Numbered from the stretch's first letter, positions 1 through 7,788 are shown. The stretch: DNA of 18,815 nt from SOIA01 sp050116035 (GCA_050116035.1 JASFPJ010000020.1:1-18815); one strand, 5' to 3'. Program-made: numbers and translations. The notes: generated by a model not told the origin, from the letters alone.

Positions 1-542
1 ATTTTCACAAATTCGTATTCGTTAAACTCCGGCCCACAGAAATCCCCCAATCCATCGAGTACGTGAGGACAGTCTGCGCCAAATATTCCCCTCATTTTCC
101 GTTTAAATACAGATTCGTGGATGACCATTACAGCAATATGTACATCTATGAACGGTATGTGGGGCGAATCTCGAACTATTTCACCTTTCTGGCCGTATTC
201 ATTGCCTGCTTGGGTCTTTTCGGATTGGCCTCTTTCATGGCCGAGCAGAGGACAAAAGAAATCGGTGTCCGCAAAGTTCTGGGTGCTTCTGTCCCTGGAA
301 TCATCGTGCTGCTGACCAAGGAGTTCTCCAAGTGGGTCATCATTGCGAACGTCATTGCCTGGCCGGTAGCTTACATCGCTATGAACAAATGGCTGAACAA
401 TTACTCTTACCGCATCCCCATTTTCTGGTGGATATTCATCGCGGCCGGAGCCGCGGCTCTGGGGATTGCCTCTCTGACTGTGAGTTATCAAGCTGTCAGA
501 GCCGCACGAGCCAATCCTGTCGATGCTCTCCGTTATGAGTAA
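1..542 (+). CDS. FtsX/MacB-like ABC transporter permease, C-terminal part (5' end outside window)
   Basis: The reading frame (codons from base 3) is open from the left edge to a TAA at 540-542, so this is the last ~179 codons of a larger gene; the first ATG-like codon inside the window is not its start. The fragment ends with the typical C-terminal FtsX domain: a periplasmic stretch, then a transmembrane helix (LAVFIACLGLFGLASF), the cytoplasmic loop motif EIGVRKVLGAS, and two further helices, finishing with the family's ANPVDALRYE-like tail. Proteins of this family (MacB-type, DUF-rich 'ABC transporter permease' of about 800 residues) sit in the inner membrane and couple ATP hydrolysis by a partner ATPase to mechanical work on substrates or envelope proteins. 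The substrate cannot be told from this fragment. Identification of the domain is secure; the gene's full length and partner are not visible. Confidence 0.9.
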   Translation, partial: FHKFVFVKLRPTEIPQSIEYVRTVCAKYSPHFPFKYRFVDDHYSNMYIYERYVGRISNYFTFLAVFIACLGLFGLASFMAEQRTKEIGVRKVLGASVPGIIVLLTKEFSKWVIIANVIAWPVAYIAMNKWLNNYSYRIPIFWWIFIAAGAAALGIASLTVSYQAVRAARANPVDALRYE

Positions 543-693
543 AAGAAGAAGCCAGATTATCAATGGACTTACGCCTTCAGCCTTTAGTCTGGATGTGGTT
601 TTCACTTAGGTGCGGATACTGATACCGAAATACCGCCAAGGAAGAATTTTTTGCCAGATGGAGATTCTTGAGTCACATTTGTCCATATGGCAA

Positions 694-721
694 TTGACTT
701 TGGCTGAAAAATAAGTATAAG
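694..721 (+). promoter_or_regulatory. Candidate sigma-70 promoter for the DUF6786-like gene
   Basis: A -35 box TTGACT (694-699) is followed after 16 bases by TATAAG (716-721), each differing from consensus at one base. The start codon at 761 lies about 33 bases beyond the expected transcription start, and a strong ribosome site (AAAGGAGGGG) precedes it. Found by eye only. The rest of the 543-760 gap shows no gene. Confidence 0.5.
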
Positions 722-760
722 AGAAATCATCCTTAAAATTATCATGAAAGGAGGGGAGTC

Positions 761-1984
761 ATGAAAATTTCTTTTGCAGGATTATTGGCACTTATTTTTG
801 TGAGTCCGATCATTCTTTCCTTCTGCAAGAGCGCGACACCCACATTTGGCGATGACCTCGCATTCCTCAAAAAGTACACCAAAGCGTTTATCCTCTCCGA
901 TGAGTCCGGTCAAAAACAGGTGGCGGTTGTTCCTGAGTATCAAGCCCGGGTGATGACCAGCACTGCAGATGGCGAGGCGGGCATCAGCTTTGGCTGGGTC
1001 AACCGTGAACTTATTGCCTCCGGGCAAAAACAGCCGCACATTAATGTCTACGGAGGAGAGGACCGCTTCTGGTTAGGTCCTGAAGGCGGTCAGTACTCGA
1101 TCTTCTTCAAGAAAGGCGATCCCTTTGACCTCGATCACTGGCAGACTCCATCCTGGATCGACACAGAGCCGTACGATGTCGTGAGTCAAAGCCAGGACCG
1201 CGCCGCATTCAGCTGTAAGTTCCAGCTGACGAATTACTCCGGGACACAACTCGACCTTGAGGTCATGCGTGAAATCCGCTTATTGAGTGATGCGGATGTT
1301 GAGAGAGAGTTGGGATTGGCGATAGAGTCAGCCGTTAAATCCGTGGCTTTCGAGACGGTCAATGTAATAAAGAATACTGGCTCGAATCCCTGGGAGAAGG
1401 AAACCGGATTGCTCTCCATCTGGATCCTGGGGATGTTCAATGCCTCTCCGGCAACAACTGTAGCCATTCCTTTTGTCGAGGGCGACGAGAAGGCGTTAGG
1501 CCCGATCGTCAATGACACTTATTTTGGCAAGGTGCCTGCAGAGCGTCTGGTTGTGAAAGATAATGTGATGTTCTTCGCTGCAGATGCCAATTACCGGAGT
1601 AAGATTGGTGTATTGCCGAGCCGATCAAAGCCGGTGATGGGAAGTTACGATGCTGTCAATCGCGTTCTGACAGTTGTTCAATTCACCCTGCCCAAGGGAG
1701 TCACCGATTATGTCAACTCGATGTGGGAGATCCAGGAGGAGCCATATGGGGGTGATGCGGTGAACAGCTATAACGATGGCCCTCCTGAGCCTGGCGCATC
1801 TCAGCTCGGGAGGTTTTATGAGCTTGAGACATCCTCTCCGGCTCTGGCTCTGCAGTCAGGCGAAACCGGAAAGCACATCCATCGCACATACCATTTCCAG
1901 GGTTCAGAATCTGACCTCGATGTCATTGTCCAAAAGACCTTAGGTGTAAGTATCGAAGAGATAAAATCAGCGTTGAAAAAGTAG
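761..1984 (+). CDS. Exported DUF6786-like protein of unknown function
   Basis: A 407-residue protein with an N-terminal signal sequence (K2, then a hydrophobic stretch to about residue 20) ending at LSFC; Cys22 could be lipidated, but Phe at -1 makes the lipobox poor, so a plain signal peptide or lipoprotein are both possible. The mature part carries the conserved blocks I associate with the DUF6786 family: VVPEYQARVMTSTADGE near residue 60, SFGWVNRELI, and YGGEDRFWLGPEGGQYS near residue 105. These Gly/Glu-rich blocks and a mainly beta character recall aldose-epimerase-like sugar-binding folds, but no catalytic function is established and I do not assign one. The start is decided by the strong AAAGGAGG site 9-12 bases upstream. 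It is monocistronic in appearance, with gaps of 218 and 142 bases to its neighbours. Family call from memory of the motif blocks; function unknown. Confidence 0.75.
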   Translation: MKISFAGLLALIFVSPIILSFCKSATPTFGDDLAFLKKYTKAFILSDESGQKQVAVVPEYQARVMTSTADGEAGISFGWVNRELIASGQKQPHINVYGGEDRFWLGPEGGQYSIFFKKGDPFDLDHWQTPSWIDTEPYDVVSQSQDRAAFSCKFQLTNYSGTQLDLEVMREIRLLSDADVERELGLAIESAVKSVAFETVNVIKNTGSNPWEKETGLLSIWILGMFNASPATTVAIPFVEGDEKALGPIVNDTYFGKVPAERLVVKDNVMFFAADANYRSKIGVLPSRSKPVMGSYDAVNRVLTVVQFTLPKGVTDYVNSMWEIQEEPYGGDAVNSYNDGPPEPGASQLGRFYELETSSPALALQSGETGKHIHRTYHFQGSESDLDVIVQKTLGVSIEEIKSALKK

Positions 1985-2090
1985 TTTTTTTGACTCGATC
2001 TATATTTTTCCTTTTGGACAGAGTTGTCTCTCACTTTTATCAGGAGCTTCATTTTTTTCTTTCCGTTTCTGTTTTTGAGAGGCTGAAGTC

Positions 2091-2119
2091 TTGTCATTCA
2101 GTTTGATTTGAATTATCTT
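2091..2119 (+). promoter_or_regulatory. Candidate promoter giving a leaderless ABC-transporter mRNA
   Basis: TTGTCA (2091-2096), a 17-base spacer and TATCTT (2114-2119) form a good promoter. The ATG at 2127 begins only 8 bases after the -10 box, where transcription would normally start. There is no Shine-Dalgarno sequence, and an in-frame TAG at 2121-2123 excludes an upstream start. The mRNA is therefore probably leaderless or nearly so. Confidence 0.5.
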
Positions 2120-2126
2120 CTAGAGA

Positions 2127-2861
2127 ATGCGCGAATCGGTTGTTACAGTCGAAGGATTGACAAAGGTCTTCAAGACACTGAGGGCTGTGGATAATGTTTC
2201 TTTCAGTATCTTTCCTGGCGAGATACTTGGCCTTCTGGGACCCAACGGGGCAGGCAAGACCACTATCATCCACATGCTTCTCGATCTGACAACACCCACC
2301 TCGGGCGACATCCAGATCTTTGGACTGGATCTGAAAAAACACAGAGGAGATATCGTTCAGGATGTCAACTTTTCCTCTTCCTACGTTTCCATGCCCAATT
2401 CCCTGACCGTGAAAGAGAGCCTAAAGGTTTTTGCCCGGCTCTACAAAATAAAGAATGGAGAAAAAAGAATCCATGAACTTCTGGAGGCTTTTGAGATAGC
2501 CGGGATCAAAGATAAGCTGGTGAGACACCTCTCTTCCGGACAGCAGTCACGGTTGAACCTGGCCAAAGCGTTGATCAACGACCCTAAAGTCCTCTTCCTC
2601 GATGAGCCCACAGCGAGTTTGGATCCCGATATTGCCGATAAAACCAGAACTCTTCTGAAATCGATAAAAAAGGAGAAGAATATTTCCATTCTTTACACAT
2701 CTCACAACATGAAGGAGATGGAGGAGATGTCTGACCGGATCATCTTCCTCCACAAAGGGCAGATTATCGCTGAAGGCAAGCCTAAGGAAGTCATCCACCG
2801 CTTTGGAAGAGCCAACCTGGAGGAAGTCTTTTTAAAAGTCGCAAGGGAGGAAGAAGCTTGA
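2127..2861 (+). CDS. ABC-2 type transporter ATP-binding protein
   Basis: A 244-residue ABC ATPase that would power the permease encoded immediately downstream. Visible motifs: Walker A GPNGAGKT (residues 38-45), signature LSSGQQ (135-140), Walker B VLFLDEP with catalytic Glu160, D-loop after it (SLDP), and the H-loop His193 in TSHNM. The Q-loop position, eight residues before LTV, is Ser instead of Gln (block NFSSSYVSMPNSLTV); I recall this NFSS-type block from one subgroup of ABC-2 ATPases, so it is probably a subfamily trait rather than damage. The start is fixed by an in-frame TAG two codons upstream; there is no ribosome binding site. It overlaps the permease gene by a TTGA junction, implying translational coupling. 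Substrate unknown; DrrA/NodI-like drug, lipid or polysaccharide exporters share this layout. Confidence 0.93.
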   Translation: MRESVVTVEGLTKVFKTLRAVDNVSFSIFPGEILGLLGPNGAGKTTIIHMLLDLTTPTSGDIQIFGLDLKKHRGDIVQDVNFSSSYVSMPNSLTVKESLKVFARLYKIKNGEKRIHELLEAFEIAGIKDKLVRHLSSGQQSRLNLAKALINDPKVLFLDEPTASLDPDIADKTRTLLKSIKKEKNISILYTSHNMKEMEEMSDRIIFLHKGQIIAEGKPKEVIHRFGRANLEEVFLKVAREEEA

Positions 2862-3649
2862 GGTTCCACAGGATAGCGGCCCTGTTCATGCGGAATATCT
2901 ATCTTTACAGGAGGAGCCTTCCCCGGCTCATGGAAATCATTTATTGGCCCTTGCTGGACCTTCTTGTCTGGGGATTCATCACTGTTTATCTGGCTCAGTA
3001 CAGACAGAACCTGCCCGGGTTTGTCACCTTTTTCATCGGAGCCTTGATCCTCTGGGATATTCTTTTCCGCTCCTCCCAGGGTATTTCCGTTTCTTTCCTT
3101 GAAGATGTGTGGGCGAAAAACCTGCTCAATCTCTTTGCCAGTCCTTTATCTTATGCCGAATACATTTTTGCGCTCATGCTGGTCAGCGTGGTCAAACTGG
3201 TCACAGTGGCCTCGATCATGGCCGTGCTGGCCTGGCTCCTTTATTCGTTCAACATCTTCTTGATCGGCATTTCCCTTATTCCGTTTGTCCTCAACCTTAT
3301 AGTCATGGGCTGGGCCATTGGAATCATCACCAATGCGCTTATCCTGAGGTTTGGGCAGGAAGCTGAAGTCCTGGCATGGGCACTTGGATTTTTCTTTATG
3401 CCTGTCTCTGCTGTCTTCTATCCCGTTTCCGTTCTTCCTCTGTTTCTCAGAACCATTGCCCATTTTGTACCAGCCTCACACGTATTCGAAGGGATGAGAG
3501 GAGTCATTTCCAGCGGCGTTTTTCCTCTAGAAGAGCTGATCTGGTCCTCTGGCCTCAACGCCGTTTACATCCTTGGGGCTTTCTTGTTTTTCCGCTGGAA
3601 TTTTATCGTAGTCAAGCGAAAAGGTCTCTTGGTCAGGATTGGAGAATAA
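2858..3649 (+). CDS. ABC-2 type transporter permease
   Basis: A 263-residue integral membrane protein starting with TTG at 2858-2860, which overlaps the ATPase stop codon (TTGA). The ribosome site GGGAGGAAG lies inside the end of the ATPase gene, supporting this rare start. The protein opens with a basic, amphipathic cytoplasmic stretch, followed by about six hydrophobic segments (for example LLDLLVWGFITVYL near residue 33, FVTFFIGALILWDILF near 53, and a C-terminal helix before KRKG). A conserved-looking block VLAWALGFFFMPVSAVFYPVSVLP around residues 172-195, followed by FVPASHVFEGMRG, is characteristic of ABC-2 export permeases. It would form a dimeric channel in the inner membrane with two copies of the ATPase. 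The transported compound cannot be deduced from sequence or neighbours. Confidence 0.92.
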   Translation: MRFHRIAALFMRNIYLYRRSLPRLMEIIYWPLLDLLVWGFITVYLAQYRQNLPGFVTFFIGALILWDILFRSSQGISVSFLEDVWAKNLLNLFASPLSYAEYIFALMLVSVVKLVTVASIMAVLAWLLYSFNIFLIGISLIPFVLNLIVMGWAIGIITNALILRFGQEAEVLAWALGFFFMPVSAVFYPVSVLPLFLRTIAHFVPASHVFEGMRGVISSGVFPLEELIWSSGLNAVYILGAFLFFRWNFIVVKRKGLLVRIGE

Positions 3650-3820
3650 AGCTATTTTAAGAAGTATCACCCGCCCGCTGATAATAAGAGGCGCTAAAGA
3701 TCAGACTGAGTGCATCGAAAACACGCAGGCTTTGTCCCATTGAAGATGCTCAAACAATCTTATGTTTAAACACTATCTCGTGAGTTCTATTGATAAAGGA
3801 TCACGGTTTTGATGATTTTC
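3650..3820. other. Intergenic stretch without recognised content
   Basis: Together with the promoter and leader listed separately, this is the 337-base gap between the ABC permease and the dehydrogenase operon. In this first half I see no open frame with coding character, no clear terminator (no GC-rich stem followed by T-run) and no repeat. Confidence 0.5.
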
Positions 3821-3849
3821 TTGAACTCCATAGAATAAAATAATATATT
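3821..3849 (+). promoter_or_regulatory. Candidate sigma-70 promoter of the aldehyde dehydrogenase operon
   Basis: TTGAAC (3821-3826), 17-base spacer, TATATT (3844-3849). Transcription would begin near 3856, leaving a leader of about 130 bases before the ATG at 3987. Seen by eye; the AT-rich context raises the chance of accidental matches. Confidence 0.5.
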
Positions 3850-3855
3850 AGGGTA

Positions 3856-3940
3856 TTATTGTTCTCCGCTGAATCCGTTTACCAACTCCAAGGAGCAAGG
3901 AAGGCAGGGGAGTTGTCTCGGAGTCGAAAAGCGGAAATAA
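3856..3940 (+). promoter_or_regulatory. Structured 5' leader of the dehydrogenase operon (unassigned RNA element)
   Basis: Nested complementary segments are visible. TTATT (3856-3860) and TCCGCT (3865-3870) pair with AGCGGA (3930-3935) and AATAA (3936-3940), and inside them CAACTCC (3883-3889) pairs exactly with GGAGTTG (3909-3915). The structure starts at the predicted transcription start and ends about 30 bases before the ribosome site AAAGGAGG. I could not match it to any riboswitch class I know (glycine, SAM, TPP, cobalamin, THF, glutamine and others considered). It may be a cis-regulatory RNA, or a chance fold. Confidence 0.35.
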
Positions 3941-3986
3941 TTTAAATTTATCTATCATACTTCAGTTTGCAAAGGAGGAAATTGAG

Positions 3987-5615
3987 ATGAATGCCATAAT
4001 TAACATTCCTACTCCATTTAATGAGCCTGTTTTTAGTTTTGCACCGGGCTCACCGGAAAAAAAGGCTTTGAAGAAACAACTGGAGAAGATGCTGGGAGAG
4101 GAGATCGAGATTCCTTTGATCATCGGAGGGAAAGAGGTTAAAACAGGAGATTTTGCGGACTGCCGCTGCCCTCATGACCATCAACATCTTCTCGGCCGTT
4201 ACCATAAGGCTGGTCCGAAAGAGCTGGATTTGGCTGTGAAGGAGGCAAAAAAAGCCTGGAAGGGTTGGTCGGAGATGAGCTGGACTTCACGGGCGGCCAT
4301 ATTTCTCCGCGCCGCAGAACTTCTTGCTACAAAATACCGCGACATTCTCAACGCATCGACCATGCTCGGGCAATCCAAGACGGCACATCAAGCGGAAATA
4401 GACTCTGCCTGTGAGTTGATCGATTTCTACCGCTTCAATCCCTACTACATGAGTCAGATCTACGCGCAGCAGCCAGATTCTTCTGCCGAGACGTGGAATT
4501 ATATGGAATACCGGGCGTTAGAAGGTTTTGTTTTTGCTGTGACTCCTTTCAATTTCACATCGATTGCGGGAAACCTTCCCACGTCACCAGCCATGATGGG
4601 AAACACGGTCCTCTGGAAACCCGCTTCTTCTGCCGTCTACTCGGCCTATTTTCTTGCATTGTTGTGGAAGGAAGCCGGTCTGCCTGATGGAGTGATTAAC
4701 TTCATTCCTGGCCCCGGACGATATATCGGAGATCCGGTCTTGGAGAAGCCAGAGTTAGCCGGCGTTCATTTCACCGGGAGCACTTCTGTTTTTCAGGGAA
4801 TGTGGAAGACTATCGGCGCCAACTTGATGAAGTACAAAAGCTATCCCCGCATCGTTGGAGAGACTGGTGGGAAAGATTTTGTCTTCGTCCATGCGTCTGC
4901 TGATCCTCAGGCTGTGGTCATTGCTCTGGTCCGTGGCGCTTTCGAGTACCAGGGCCAGAAATGCTCTGCGGCCAGCCGTGCCTACATCCCTTCCAACCTC
5001 TGGCCATCTATAAGAGATGGACTGTTGAAAGAAGTTAAATCCATTAAAATGGGCGACATCACGGATTTCACGAATTTCATCGGAGCGGTCATCGATAAGC
5101 CTGCGTTCGACAGCATTGTGGAATACATTGAGTATGCGAAAAAGTCGAAGGAGGCTGAGATTATTCAAGGCGGAGCCTACGATGACTCTAAGGGATATTT
5201 CATCGAACCCACCTTGGTCGAGGTCACGAATCCCAAACACAAGTTAATGGAGGAGGAGATATTCGGACCGGTTCTCACCATCTATGTTTATCCCGAGGCC
5301 AAATACAAAGAAATCCTGAAAGTTTGCGACAGCACTTCCCCTTACGGTCTGACAGGCTCGATCTTTGCCAATGACCGGGCGGCAGTCGACGAGGCCTTTG
5401 TGGCTCTCCGTCATGCCGCCGGAAACTTCTACATCAACGACAAACCCACTGGTGCTGTTGTCAGTCAGCAGCCTTTCGGCGGAGCCAGAGGTTCTGGAAC
5501 AAACGATAAAGCCGGTTCTTATCTGAACCTCCTGCGCTGGACAAGCGCGCGGGCCGTGAAGGAAAACCTGAATCCTCCCAAGGATTACCGTTATCCTTTC
5601 ATGCAGGAAAAATAA
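3987..5615 (+). CDS. pruA: L-glutamate gamma-semialdehyde (1-pyrroline-5-carboxylate) dehydrogenase
   Basis: A 542-residue NAD(P)-dependent aldehyde dehydrogenase of the ALDH4 type, oxidising glutamate-gamma-semialdehyde (from proline or ornithine breakdown) to glutamate in the cytoplasm. The general base Glu292 (in GETGGKD) and the nucleophile Cys326 (in GQKCSAASR) are present at the usual 34-residue spacing. The nucleotide-binding region TPFNFTSIAGNLP lies near residue 185, and the C-terminal block GAVVSQQPFGGARGSGTNDKAG is the ALDH4 hallmark for substrate carboxylate binding. The N-terminal extension of about 40 residues and the length resemble single-domain mitochondrial/Bacteroidetes-type enzymes rather than the PutA fusion. 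The start follows a strong AAAGGAGG site. No proline dehydrogenase gene is nearby, so the source of the semialdehyde is open. It is followed after 30 bases by a second dehydrogenase. Confidence 0.93.
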   Translation: MNAIINIPTPFNEPVFSFAPGSPEKKALKKQLEKMLGEEIEIPLIIGGKEVKTGDFADCRCPHDHQHLLGRYHKAGPKELDLAVKEAKKAWKGWSEMSWTSRAAIFLRAAELLATKYRDILNASTMLGQSKTAHQAEIDSACELIDFYRFNPYYMSQIYAQQPDSSAETWNYMEYRALEGFVFAVTPFNFTSIAGNLPTSPAMMGNTVLWKPASSAVYSAYFLALLWKEAGLPDGVINFIPGPGRYIGDPVLEKPELAGVHFTGSTSVFQGMWKTIGANLMKYKSYPRIVGETGGKDFVFVHASADPQAVVIALVRGAFEYQGQKCSAASRAYIPSNLWPSIRDGLLKEVKSIKMGDITDFTNFIGAVIDKPAFDSIVEYIEYAKKSKEAEIIQGGAYDDSKGYFIEPTLVEVTNPKHKLMEEEIFGPVLTIYVYPEAKYKEILKVCDSTSPYGLTGSIFANDRAAVDEAFVALRHAAGNFYINDKPTGAVVSQQPFGGARGSGTNDKAGSYLNLLRWTSARAVKENLNPPKDYRYPFMQEK

Positions 5616-5645
5616 CACAAAGAGAAACTCATAAAGGAGTGACGA

Positions 5646-7169
5646 ATGAAAAAGATTCTGGATAAATTAAACATCAAAGATGTGAATATCGGGGCCTGTT
5701 CAGGCGAGAAGGCCTGGTTTGAAGATCCAAAAGGTCAGGAGCTTGTTTCCTATAATCCGGCCACAGGAGAACCGATCGCTAAAGTCATCCAGGCCACAGA
5801 CAAAACGTACGAACAGGTCATCGATCAGGCTGTTCAGGGATTCAAAACGTGGCGCATGACTCCAGCTCCAAAGCGCGGATTGGTCGTCAGAGACCTGGGA
5901 GAAGCTCTCAGAGAATTGAAGGAACCGCTGGGTGAGCTGGTGACACTGGAAATGGGGAAGATCAGAGCCGAAGGTATTGGGGAAGTTCAAGAGATGATCG
6001 ACATCTGTGACTTTGCCGTGGGTCTTTCCCGTCAGCTCTACGGTTTGTCCATGCACTCTGAACGTCCCGCGCACAGGATGTTCGAGCAATGGCATCCATT
6101 GGGAGCTATCGGGGTTATCTCCGCGTTTAACTTTCCCGTGGCTGTCTGGTCCTGGAATGCGGCCATTGCCGCGGTCTGCGGAGACCCGGTTGTCTGGAAG
6201 CCTTCATCGGATACGCCGTTAACCGCTGTGGCTGTCCAGCATGTGTGTAACAGAGTCATGGCCGATCACGGGCTTCAGGGGATCTTTAACATCACTATCG
6301 GCCGCGGTGCCGTTGTGGGCGAGAGGATGATCAATGATGATCAGATACCCCTGATCTCTTTCACAGGCTCAACCCAGATGGGCCGCAGAGTTTCAGAGGC
6401 CGTGGCTAAGCGGTTTGGAAGAACGATCCTTGAACTCGGCGGAAACAACGCCGTCATCGTTGCCGAGGATGCCGATTTAGACATGGCTATTCGCACGATT
6501 CTCTTCGGAGCGGTGGGAACCGCTGGCCAGCGCTGCACCACTACACGGCGCATCATCATGCACAAATCAATCGCATCCGAACTGACAGAGAGGATCATTC
6601 AGGGTTACAAGCAGGTGAATATCGGAAATCCACTGGAAGAAGGAATTCTCATGGGCCCACTGGTGACAAAAGCAGCGGTGGAGGATATGATGGCCGCTCT
6701 GGATAAGGCCAAAGAGCAGAGTGGAGATGTTGTTTATGGCGGGAATCGCCTTGAGAAATTGGGCGAGCAGTTTGTCGAGCCGACTATCGTCAAGATGCCA
6801 GCACAGACGGAAATCGTTCATAATGAGACTTTTGCCCCGATCCTGTACCTCATGGAGTACGGAGATATCGAGGAAGCTATCCAGCTTCATAACGAAGTGC
6901 CGCAGGGCCTTTCAAGTGCGATATTCACAACAAATTTATTGACAGCGGAAAAATTCCTCTCCCATGAAGGCTCGGACTGTGGGATTGCCAATGTCAATAT
7001 CGGAACATCAGGAGCTGAAATCGGAGGCGCTTTTGGCGGCGAAAAGGAGACTGGAGGCGGAAGAGAGTCAGGCTCGGATGCCTGGAAAGCATACATGCGC
7101 CGTCAGACGAATACTGTCAACTGGTCGAAAGAGCTCCCGCTGGCCCAGGGTATAAAATTTGGAGAATGA
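5646..7169 (+). CDS. ALDH7-family (piperideine-6-carboxylate / aminoadipate semialdehyde) dehydrogenase
   Basis: A 507-residue aldehyde dehydrogenase of the antiquitin (ALDH7) group. Catalytic Glu263 (in LELGGNN) and Cys297 (in GQRCTTTRR) are present with the standard 34-residue gap. The C-terminal block NIGTSGAEIGGAFGGEKE-TGGGRESGSDAWKAYMRR (around residues 450-485) is the family signature whose residues bind the distal carboxylate and amine of alpha-aminoadipate semialdehyde. Known members act in lysine catabolism (AmaB/Pcd) or on betaine-like aldehydes, so lysine breakdown is the first guess, not proven. Start: ATG 5646 behind AAAGGAGT. It lies 30 bases after the PruA-type gene and its stop overlaps the next gene (ATGA), so all three are likely one transcript. 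A matching aminotransferase or lysine-degrading enzyme is not in the window. Confidence 0.9.
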   Translation: MKKILDKLNIKDVNIGACSGEKAWFEDPKGQELVSYNPATGEPIAKVIQATDKTYEQVIDQAVQGFKTWRMTPAPKRGLVVRDLGEALRELKEPLGELVTLEMGKIRAEGIGEVQEMIDICDFAVGLSRQLYGLSMHSERPAHRMFEQWHPLGAIGVISAFNFPVAVWSWNAAIAAVCGDPVVWKPSSDTPLTAVAVQHVCNRVMADHGLQGIFNITIGRGAVVGERMINDDQIPLISFTGSTQMGRRVSEAVAKRFGRTILELGGNNAVIVAEDADLDMAIRTILFGAVGTAGQRCTTTRRIIMHKSIASELTERIIQGYKQVNIGNPLEEGILMGPLVTKAAVEDMMAALDKAKEQSGDVVYGGNRLEKLGEQFVEPTIVKMPAQTEIVHNETFAPILYLMEYGDIEEAIQLHNEVPQGLSSAIFTTNLLTAEKFLSHEGSDCGIANVNIGTSGAEIGGAFGGEKETGGGRESGSDAWKAYMRRQTNTVNWSKELPLAQGIKFGE

Positions 7170-7402
7170 TGCACTTCAAGGTCTCGCTGGACACTCCCGT
7201 CGAAGAACTTGTTGAACAGTTTCCTGAAGCCGTCGGTTTTCTTTCGCGCCGCGGGGTCAGATGCATCAGATGCGGAGAGCCCTTGTGGTGCACAGTGGGA
7301 GAGCTTTTATACGAGGATGGGATTGAGAATCCTCAAATCCTCATCGATGAATTGAACGAACATATCGTAAAGAAAAAAGAGCAAGAAGGAGCTTTGGAAT
7401 AA
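7166..7402 (+). CDS. Small DUF1858-like redox disulfide domain protein
   Basis: A 78-residue soluble protein whose ATG (7166) overlaps the stop of the ALDH7 gene (ATGA); a second ATG follows directly at 7169 and could serve as well. The pattern V-x-L-D-T-P-V-E-E-L-V-E-x-F-P-E near the N-terminus, then RRGVRCIRCGEPLWCTVGELL, matches the DUF1858 domain (also modelled as the hybrid-cluster-protein-associated disulfide domain). Cys33 and Cys36 form the expected CxxC pair, and Cys42 is an extra cysteine. The family's role is not established; it is often seen in anaerobes beside redox enzymes. Translational overlap suggests it works with, or in stoichiometry to, the dehydrogenases, for example as a redox or thiol partner, but this is inference. 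The C-terminus is a charged Lys/Glu tail. Confidence 0.75.
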   Translation: MMHFKVSLDTPVEELVEQFPEAVGFLSRRGVRCIRCGEPLWCTVGELLYEDGIENPQILIDELNEHIVKKKEQEGALE

Positions 7403-7497
7403 TCTCTCCTTGAAAAGAGTCAGAACTTTCTGTTCCTCTGTACGTATTTTCTTATGAGAGTTTCCCCGCAGGGGGTTTCCTCAACAGGAGAATCTAG

Positions 7498-7713
7498 ATG
7501 ACCAAGAAACTTTACCGTTCTCAGGCCCAGAAAATGATCGGAGGAGTCTGCGCTGGCCTGGCGGAGTATTTCGACCTTGACGTCAACATTATGCGGCTCT
7601 TATTCATAGCCTTGACTCTGCTCACAGCCATACTGCCCATGTTGATTTTCTACATCATTGCCTGGCTCATTGTTCCTGTAGAGGAGGAGGTCAAGAAAAA
7701 AAAGACTGGTTGA
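7498..7713 (+). CDS. PspC-domain small membrane protein
   Basis: A 71-residue protein that is almost entirely one PspC domain: the N-terminal KLYRSQAQKMIGGVCAGLAEYFDLDVNIMRLLF block is typical, with GGVCAGLAEYF as the core, followed by a single long hydrophobic helix (about residues 35-60, LTAILPMLIFYIIAWLIVP) and a short charged tail EEEVKKKK. Stand-alone proteins of this kind are inner-membrane anchored; in enterobacteria PspC is part of the phage-shock envelope-stress response, but no pspA, pspB or pspF is nearby, so that role is not implied here. The start follows AGGAG at a good distance. It stands apart from its neighbours by 95 and 150 bases, and a short CCCC-GCA-GGGG hairpin (7463-7475) sits upstream. 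Confidence 0.88.
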   Translation: MTKKLYRSQAQKMIGGVCAGLAEYFDLDVNIMRLLFIALTLLTAILPMLIFYIIAWLIVPVEEEVKKKKTG

Positions 7714-7788
7714 GACTTCATTCCCATCGAATTTTTCATACAGAATTCAAAAAAGTATTTGACTCCACCTGCCCCTGAGACTAATTCA

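Noticed and set aside
3856..3940. Known riboswitch (glycine, SAM, TPP, cobalamin, THF, glutamine, ZTP, fluoride)
   Set aside because: None of the conserved core sequences of these classes could be recognised; left as an unassigned structure.
4755..5240. 161-codon open frame on the minus strand
   Set aside because: Antisense to the catalytic part of the PruA-type gene; no motif.
7463..7475. CCCC-GCA-GGGG hairpin as a terminator before the PspC gene
   Set aside because: The stem is only four pairs and there is no following T-run.
7498..7713. Phage-shock operon
   Set aside because: Only a lone PspC domain; no pspA, pspB or pspF genes nearby.
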